Assembly: GCA_947561585.1 (NCBI GenBank)
Contig: CANNZV010001443.1
Location: forward strand, 1-64,000
Length of the DNA: 64,000 bases
From: Caprella mutica
Taxonomy: Eukaryota > Arthropoda > Malacostraca > Amphipoda > Caprellidae
Direction: 5' to 3'
In this document: positions 34,901 to 43,900 of the stretch, in pieces
Layout: each line of letters opens with the position of its first letter
Numbering within the stretch: the stretch's first letter is position 1
Program-made: the position numbers and the translations under genes
Notes under the pieces: model-generated
What the model was told of the DNA's origin: nothing
Databases searched by the model: none
The model's input: the letters and a program-made list of their open reading frames with translations, nothing else

Positions 34901-37900
34901 AAAAAAGATTGAGCTCTGTTTTATATGTAGAGCTCTGTTTTATATGTAGAGCTCTGTTTTATATGTAGAGCTCTGTTTTATATGTAGAGCTCTGTTTTAT
35001 ATGTAGAGCTCTGTTTTATATGTAGAGCTCTATTTTATTCAAATCAACCATTAGCGGTATGAAGACTATGTGGCTTTGTTAACAAACTCTGCTTTGATTT
35101 CAAAACAATTTATAATTGATTTAATTAAGATTTATTTATTTAGAGTAGTTATGCTCCATATAATTCCATGAATTGAATTTATCTAAACTACCTATGTTCT
35201 TATGTTCACAGCCTGAGCGCATTGATCCTGCCCGAGCACCAGGCTATGACGTTAGATCAGATGTGTGGTCCCTAGGCATCACCCTCATGGAGTTAGCCAC
35301 TGGTAGCTTCCCTTACCCTAAATGGAACTCTGTGTTCGAACAACTCACTCAGGTAACTTTTAGTAATTTCAACAAGGACATTTAATGAGCAACCAGACAT
35401 GTGATTCGTAAGATAAATAGCTAGATGTGTTAATTTCAATTTATGATCATAAGTAGCTAGCCTAGCAGTAGAAATTCTTGTAGAGTTAGTTCTGATATAT
35501 CAACGGTTGCACATTTTCAATGATATAAAATGTAACCATATGATTTAACTTATTTTTTAGTCTCCCTACAGGTGTCATAAATACGAATTAAAATAACTAC
35601 TGTAATTTTATATTTTTCTTATATGAACAGAAATATGAAACTGTTTGATAAATGAGAAGTTCTAGTTGATTCATCGTTCTTTTTCAGGTGGTGCAAGGCG
35701 ATCCACCTCGACTGAGCAATTCTGAGAATGGTAACACCTTCACTCTCGAGTTTGTAGATTTCGTTAACACATGGTGAGTCTTTACGAAAATAACTAATTT
35801 CAAGAAATTAATTATCAGTTTAGTTTATTATATTTACTTCCTACATTTCGTCATTTCCCTATTAGGTTTCACCTCTCTAATTATTATAAGAAAGCCATTA
35901 ATTAATGTCATAGTTTCTCTCAGAGACTAGATCTGTGTAACTGGCGGACAATCCAGCCAATTGGAAGCTAAAAATTTGCTCAGCCAGTCAGCCGTCCGCC
36001 AACCAGCCGCTCAGCCAACCAGCCATCTCAGCAAGCCAGTCAGCCACTCAGCTCTATATAAGTAGCTGCACTAGCTATTCTCATCAGATCTTTGTCCGCC
36101 TCCGGCGGATAAACACCTCTCACCTTCCTCTCCTAAAAGATGCATTAGCACACAAAAAGATGCTTAAGCACAAAAAAGATGCCTTGCACACAAAAGATGC
36201 AATAGCACATAGTCATTGAATGACTCGGCACACACACACACAAAAAAAAAAAACCTGGTACGGTTTAAAGAGGCTCTCTAGCACAATTAAAAGATACCTA
36301 TAACCTGGCACGGTTTTAAAATTGCTATATAGCACATCATAAAGATGCCCAAACCCTAGCACGGTTACAAGATGCTATTTAGCACATCAAAAAGATGCTT
36401 GAAACCCAGTATGGTTATGAGATGCTGCCTGGCTAAGCCTCAGCAAAAAAAAATGGCACAGTCAAAAGATGCCTTCAAACCTGACACAGATATAAGATGC
36501 AATACAGCACATTGAAAAGATGTCTCCCTTGAAAAGATAACTCTGTTCCAAAAGAGTAAAAAAAAAAAATGGAGAGTAATAACTAGAGAAATTGTCATTT
36601 CCCATATACCAATAATGCGATGTATTTCGTTCTTAATCACCTTTATATGTTACAGATCACTTATATATAAATCAATATTTACAATGAGTGATAAATGTTC
36701 TAAGTGTACGGAGTATCACTCCTGTTTGCAACACTCTTACTGCATCAATCATGAAAAACGCCTGTTAGTAAGAGACTGCACTCAATGCAAAGAGCTCTTC
36801 ACTAAAGCTGAACAGGGAGACAGAACTGATGTCAAGAACCTGATTTCGTGGCTCAGATCTATTAAAACTATTCGTCAACAACGAGGTAAATCCTCTAGCG
36901 AGGCTTGGGAGTTCTGGCAAGATCAGGATGAAGCTAACCTCTACACTCCTCTTCTAGAACGCTTGGGGCTGAAGAAGCCCCAGAGCCGTGACAGTAGCGC
37001 CGATGGCGTCAATCCTGTCTTTCATGATGATAATAACAACCAGGGGTCTATTCTACATCTGCTTCATACGATGAATTCTCGGTTCCAAAAATTTGAATCG
37101 AAATTAGATTCTCTTGAAAAGAAACACGATCGGTTGGAAATGAATGTCACCAATAAGAATCATCACGCGGTTCCAAATATCGCATTCATCACAGAGGATG
37201 AGGCACATGCTGGACGACCAGATTCTGAGGATTTGTTCCTAGATTCTGAGGATGATTATATACCTGATGCTCAGGGATCACCCAGTCTGCATTCTCGAGA
37301 AACCTCGCCCCCAGTTCCTTCTGAGGCTTCCATTGGTATGGCTAGCACTCCTAATACACTTCGAGAGACTTACTTAATGCCAGAAGATGCAATAGTAATC
37401 GGCGTCTCAACTATTGAATGGAAGGATCATATCTTCACTGAAGAGGACATAGTTATTGTCCAGAAACCTGACCCTAACGAACCCTTGTCCTTCAAAGTTC
37501 AAAAATCAGCTCGTATGTCAGAGCATCGAATTGAACTAATCACGGCAGCTAATAATATGCCGTCAAGTCCCCCCTCTCATGCTCAGACCTTTTCGAATGC
37601 ATTTAAACTTCTGGACAGCAAACTGTCTAACGTAACCGGTTGGCATGGTCCAAATGCCAAAGAGTCATCTGTAAGGGTTGACAAGTTCGCAATGTCGGAA
37701 GACATAGAGCTTCTGTCTAGAGACGTTCTAAGTCTAAAGAGACAACAGAACAAACCAAGGGGAGGCAAATTGGAACTCTTAAATGAGTCTGATTATGCGA
37801 AGTATTTCCAAGGTCCTAAGCTTAAAAATGACCACAATTCAGAGGGTCTCCATTTGGGAAATAGACTCCTAGGATACTTGCGCACGGCAGATATCGAGAA

Positions 37901-40900
37901 GGAATTCTCACTCCGCCAAACGGCCTGGTCAGCCTGCAAATTAGTTGAGACACTATACCTTTTCCAATTGAAGTTCCTCCAAATGAAATAACATTTCATC
38001 AAAGTGAAATATAATTTCATCAAAGTGAAATATAATTTCATCAAAGTGAAATATAACTTCATCAAAGTGAAATAGCATTTCATCAAAGTGAAATATAACT
38101 TCATCAAAGTGAAAAAACATTTCATCAAAGTGAAATAACAATTCCTCCAAGTGAACTATCAATTCCTCCAAATGAAATAGCGTTTCCTCCAAATGAAATA
38201 TCATTTCAGCAGAATAAAAATCGAATCAATACGCAGTCAATTAAATTTATTACGTGAAATATATTTACATGAAATTTATTAACATGATATTTATTTACAT
38301 GAAATTTATTAACATGAAATTTATTTATTTTAAATTTATTTACATGAAATTTATTTACATGAAATTTATTTACATGAAATTTATTTACATGAAATTTATT
38401 TAAATGAAATTTATTTACATGAAATTTATTTACATGAAATTTATTTACATGAAATTTATTTACATGAAATTTATTTACATGAAATTTATTTACATGAAAT
38501 TTATTTACATGAAATTTATTAACATGAAATTTATTTACATGAAATTTATTTACATGAAATTTATTTACATGAAATTTATTTACATGAAATTTATTTACAT
38601 GAAATTTAATTACAGGAAATTTATTTACAGGAAATTTATTTACAGGAAATTTATTTACAGGAAATTTATTTACATGAAATTTATTTACATGAAATTTATT
38701 TACATGAAATTTATTTACATGAAATTTATTTACATGAAATTTATTCTCATGAAATTTATTTACATGAAATTTATTTACATAAAAAAATGTATATAAAATT
38801 TGTTTACATGAAAAAAATTCACATAGAATTGTTAAATAATTTTTCATTAATTTTTTTAGTAATTAATTATTTTTGATACATTTTTCATATACTTTATTTA
38901 TTATTATTTACATATTTTTTCTTTTACTATTAATACGCCGCTAAAATTAATGGGGTAGTATATAAGTAAACTTGAAAAATATGTAAAATTAAATATATAT
39001 AAAAAAATATTATGTAGTTAATTGATGCAAAGAAGACTAAATGAAAATAAATTCATGTAAATAAATTCATGTAAATAAATTTCATGTAAATAAATTTCAT
39101 GTAAATAAATTTCATGTAAATAAATTTCATGTAAATAAATTTCATGCAAATAAATTTCATGTAAATAGATTTATGGTGACTGGTATATTCCACCTCGGTA
39201 TTTTCCACCCCGGTATATTGCATCATAGGTATATTCCACCCCGGTATATTCCACCCCAGTATATTCCACCCTAGGTATATTCCACCCCGGTAAATTCCAC
39301 CCCACTTCACGGAATTGGTTTGTTTAGTTATTAACTTATTAATATTAGTCATTTATTAATATTATATGTAATACTAGGTAACTTGCATTTTCACTGTATC
39401 AAATTATACATTTTGCTGGCTAATCACAAAAATTAAATTTTTCACTACACATGTGACAGAACAGCAGAAAGAACGGTTGTTTGAACGCATTTATCAGTTG
39501 AGGTATTTAGATTTTCAATCTCAAGCAGATTTTTTACACTATCGCCGACACAACAGCGATATTAATTGTAAGATGATGTCATATAGTATTTATTGTTTAT
39601 TTAATTCATTTGGAATTTTAACTTCTTGTAAAAGTTGTGGTTTTTGACCGAAGGCTTTTTTTACATGATTTTTTAACCAGGAAGTTTTTGATGGGGAGGG
39701 GGGGTTATTGCACAGGGTTTCAAGACTGAGAGGTAATTGTCTTTTTTCACATTGAGAGATTTTGATCACGGGGAATTTGGTCTTAGAATCCAAAACAGCA
39801 ACTTATTAGCAAAGATCGAAAACACTGAGTGTGTTGTCTCTGCCAGTCGACCCTTTCCACACCACATCCAACCATTGTTGTGGGAGCACATGTGCAGTTT
39901 CATGGTAAAAAGGTATTAATATTAACTTTTTCAACACGTAACTTTGAAAAAAACTACCATATTTAGAATATTTGTAATTTTATTATTAAATATTGTCTAA
40001 ATGTCTCAGGATATCGTCTGAGTTATTTTTTCATTGGTACGAATTATTTAACAAATGGCCATCAAAAAGTAAAATCTTTAGATTTCTATTGTCACCCAAA
40101 TGAGCATTGTCAGAGGGTGTGGAATATACCTGGGGTGGAATATACCGCGGTGGAATTTACAGGGGTTGAATATAGCGGGGTGGAATATACCTAGAACCTA
40201 AATTTATATGTAAATAAATTTCATGTAAATAAATTTATATGTGAATAAATTTCATGTAAATAAATTTCATGTAAATAAATTTCATGTAAATAAATTTCAT
40301 GTAAATAAATTTCATGTAAATAAATTTCATGTAAATAAATTTCATGTAAATAAATTTCATGTTAATAAATTTCATGTAAATAAATTTCATGTAAATAAAT
40401 TTCATGTAAATAAATTTCATGTAAATAAATTTCATGTAAATAAATTTCATGTAAATAAATTTAAAATAAATAAATTTAAAATAAATAAATTTCATGTTAA
40501 TAAATTTCATGTAAATAAATTTCATGTTAATAAATTTCATGTAAATAAATTTCATGTAAATAAATTTCATGTAAATAAATTTCATGTAAATAAATTTCAT
40601 GTAAATAAATTTCATGTAAATAAATTTCATGTAAATAAATTTCATGTAAATAAATTTCATGTAAATAAATTTCATGTAAATAAATTTCATGTAAATAAAT
40701 TTCATGTAAATAAATTTCATGTAAATAAATTTCATGTAAATAAATTTCATGTAAATAAATATCATGTTAATAAATTTCATGTAAATATATTTCACGTAAT
40801 AAATTTAATTGACTGCGTATTGATTCGATTTTTATTCTGCTGAAATGATATTTCATTTGGAGGAAACGCTATTTCATTTGGAGGAATTGATAGTTCACTT

Positions 40901-43900
40901 GGAGGAATTGTTATTTCACTTTGATGAAATGTTTTTTCACTTTCATGAAGTTATATTTCACTTTGATGAAATGCTATTTCACTTTGATGAAATTATATTT
41001 CACTTTGATGAAATGTTATTTCATTTGGAGGAACTTCAATTGGAAAAGGTATAGAAGTTGCTCAAGCTGCCTTGAGTTTGATTCCTCAAATGTCTATTGT
41101 ACATTCCGTACAGGACAGAGATGAAAAAATATCTAATGTCAATAACTTCATTGGCTATTCCAAACAAATAGCACATCAGTTAGCACTGTCCCTGTCAAGA
41201 GAGGCTTTGACACATAAAGCCTCTATGAGATACGATACTGTTGCCAAAGTACAGCCTCCAATAATCAAGGAGAAGCTCCTAAAATCCTCATTACTCCAGG
41301 ATTCTCTTTTTGGGAGGGAAGAGTTTTCTTCTGCGGACTCAATGGCTTCACAAGCTGTACACTTCCATGGACAGCACCCAAGTTACAGGTCTCATAATAA
41401 GAGACCAATAGTAAAGCCCTATGACCCTTCCGAGAGGAAGAGGTCAAGACCTCAGTTGCCATTAGCTCAAGGGAGGCGACCCTCCTCTCGTAGTGAAGCT
41501 GGCCATGGTCAACAAAATAACTCGAATCAGTCAAAGAGTTAAGAGTTCAAAGAACCCTTATGTGGTTTCTTACATTAACACTAAGCCATCAGAAGCATCA
41601 ACTTCTGATACACAGAAATTTCGCATCCCTAAGAGAGGCACAGTATCAGGACAACTCAACAAAAACCCTTACAAAAAGTCAAATATCTGACTCACCGGGA
41701 GCCCGCCTTCAATCCTTTCAAAAAGGATGGCGGGGAGCTCCAAAGTACATACGAAATGTTATTCTCAGAGGATATTGGAAATGGCTAGAGACTCCACCTC
41801 TGTCATTCCCAACCTCTCAAAAGGCGTCCACTACTCTAGTAAAAGAGGTGAACGATCTTCTATCAAAAAGTGCTATTTATTCTGTCCCAACTCAGCTTTG
41901 TTTCCAAAGCAGAGTATTCTTAGTCCCGAAGAAGCACGGCAATTATCGAGTTGTCATAGACCTATCCCACTTGAACCAGTTTATCGAAAACTCAAGATTC
42001 AAGATGACAAATCAAGTCGTTGCAGCAAACTTACTGCAAAGAGGGGCATGGGCAACAACTTTAGACATACAGGACGCATACCTGCACGTACCAATACGAC
42101 CATCCCTTCACAAATACCTGGCCTTCATGCTAAACGATCAGCTTTACTTTTTCAAGGCTCTGCCCTTCGGACTGTCGACAGCTCCAAGGATATTCACCAT
42201 GATCATGAAATGGCCCTTACAGTTGCTGCATCTGAAAAACATACAGTTGCTAGCATATCTAGACGACCTGTTTATTTGGGCTCCTACGGAAACCCAAACA
42301 CTCTGTGCGACCAATTCCGTAATGAAGACATTACAGGAATTAGGATTCCTGTTAAACTTAACAAAATCAATGATAATTCCCTCTCAACACTTCGTGTGGT
42401 TGGGAATATCATTCTCCACTCCAGAGATGATGTGGGCCATCCCTATGGAAAAAAAGCTATCCATGCAAAAAGAGGCCATCAATCTCATCACCTCAAGGGA
42501 AGCGAGCAGGAGAATTTGGGAGAGTCTGATCGGCCAAGCATCATTCTTCTCCCAAGTGGTGAAACCACTCAGACTAATCTTCTACCCCTTGGCAAAACCA
42601 CAGGAGTTGGGGCCAACAGTTTGTAGGGACAAAATGAGGGAAATTCCCCCTCATCTATTGCAAGCACTTATCCCATGGACAAACTTGGAGGTACTGTCTC
42701 AAACTTATCCATTGAAAATGCCGGAGCCAACACTCACCCTTTGGACAGACGCGACCCTAGAGGGATGGGGCTGCTTAACTTCGGACAACCAAGTGGCCCA
42801 GGGTCACTGGTCAATAGAAGAGAAAGAATGGAGCATCAATCGCCTAGAATTGCTGGCAATTCTGGAAGCAATAAAGGTGTTGCAATTAAGCAACGAGCAT
42901 CTACTCGTATACACGGACAACGAAACTGCTCGATTCTCCATAAACAAGATGGGAAGCCGCAACAGTCGGATACACCTTCTTATTACTCTGATAATGGAGT
43001 TGGCGGAACGCCACAAGTTAATATTGGTAGCAGCCAGAATAAGTTCTAAAGAGAATATAGTAGCGGATCACCTCAGTCGATCCACAGTGCAACCAACAGA
43101 ATGGGAATTATCCATAAACACATTCAACATGATTCAAGAATGGCACGGGAAGCTCATGATAGACATGATGGCAACCCCGTTGAACTCCAAGCTTCCAAAC
43201 TTCATTTGTCCTTTCGAGCACCCCCTGGCAATAGGGACGGATGCTCTATCAATATACTGGAGCCACTTCCAGGAAATTTACATATTTCCTCCCGTCAATC
43301 TGATTCCGAAACTGATCCCATTTCTAACGAAGTACAAAGGGAGGGGCGTGATCATAGTCCCGTGGCGCCCCACGGCACCATGATTTCCTACAATATGGTC
43401 AAAAGCAGTAGATCATCTACACTTGCACAAAAGCGTCTCTCAAATGGTCTCAGGGAAAGAAATATCAAGAGACTACAGATCTCACGGAAGGTTGACCGCC
43501 TTCAGTTTTTGAAACGAATATGGTCTATTAAATACGATAAAGTTACTTCTGAGCAGCTTTTTCTTTCCTTCCGTAAATCGTCTTCAAACCAATATCAGTC
43601 TGTTTGGCGATGCTTCGAAAATTGGCTGCCCCCCTGTGGTTAAGGTCTTGACTAAAGCTCACATCCTTAGATTCTTAATATGGCTACACAAGAAAAAGAA
43701 GCTCTCTTCCAAAATGGTGCTAAGTTACAGAGGAGCCTTATCCCTACCTCTGAAAATGGGGTTCGGGATTAACACAAAGGATAAGGACTTCAACTTACTG
43801 GCAAGGCCTCAGTTCTTAAACCGACCAGCTCCAAAAAAGAAAATACCAAGTTGGTCCTTGAACCATGCTCTCGAATTTTTCAAACTACCTGGCTTCAATA

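Larger units (their letters stand above)
37956..41051. mobile_element. 3.1-kb foldback element inserted in DIRS gag
   Basis: The ends TACCTTTTCCAATTGAAG and CTTCAATTGGAAAAGGTA are inverted. TA is duplicated at 37954-37955 and 41052-41053. The inverted arms are about 845 bp each. From outside in they contain 17-bp CATCAAAGTGAAATATAATTT-type and TTCCTCCAAATGAAAT-type repeats, then the 15-bp TTTACATGAAATTTA array. The centre holds a second inverted unit (39180-40192). No transposase is recognised. TA target and foldback shape suggest a non-autonomous Tc1-like element, but this is inference. Confidence 0.8.

Noticed and set aside
37793..38204. Minus-strand frames with FHFDEMLF repeats next to DIRS gag
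   Set aside because: Simple repeats at the outer part of the foldback arm, mirrored at 40845-41124.
38206..40843. 130-213-aa frames with MKFIY or HVNKF repeats on both strands
   Set aside because: 15-bp array units within the foldback arms; 15 is a multiple of three, so frames stay open.
41727..43049. ORFs of 299 and 124 aa overlapping the DIRS polyprotein
   Set aside because: They lie in other frames over conserved reverse transcriptase and RNase H motifs; shadows of the 607-aa frame.
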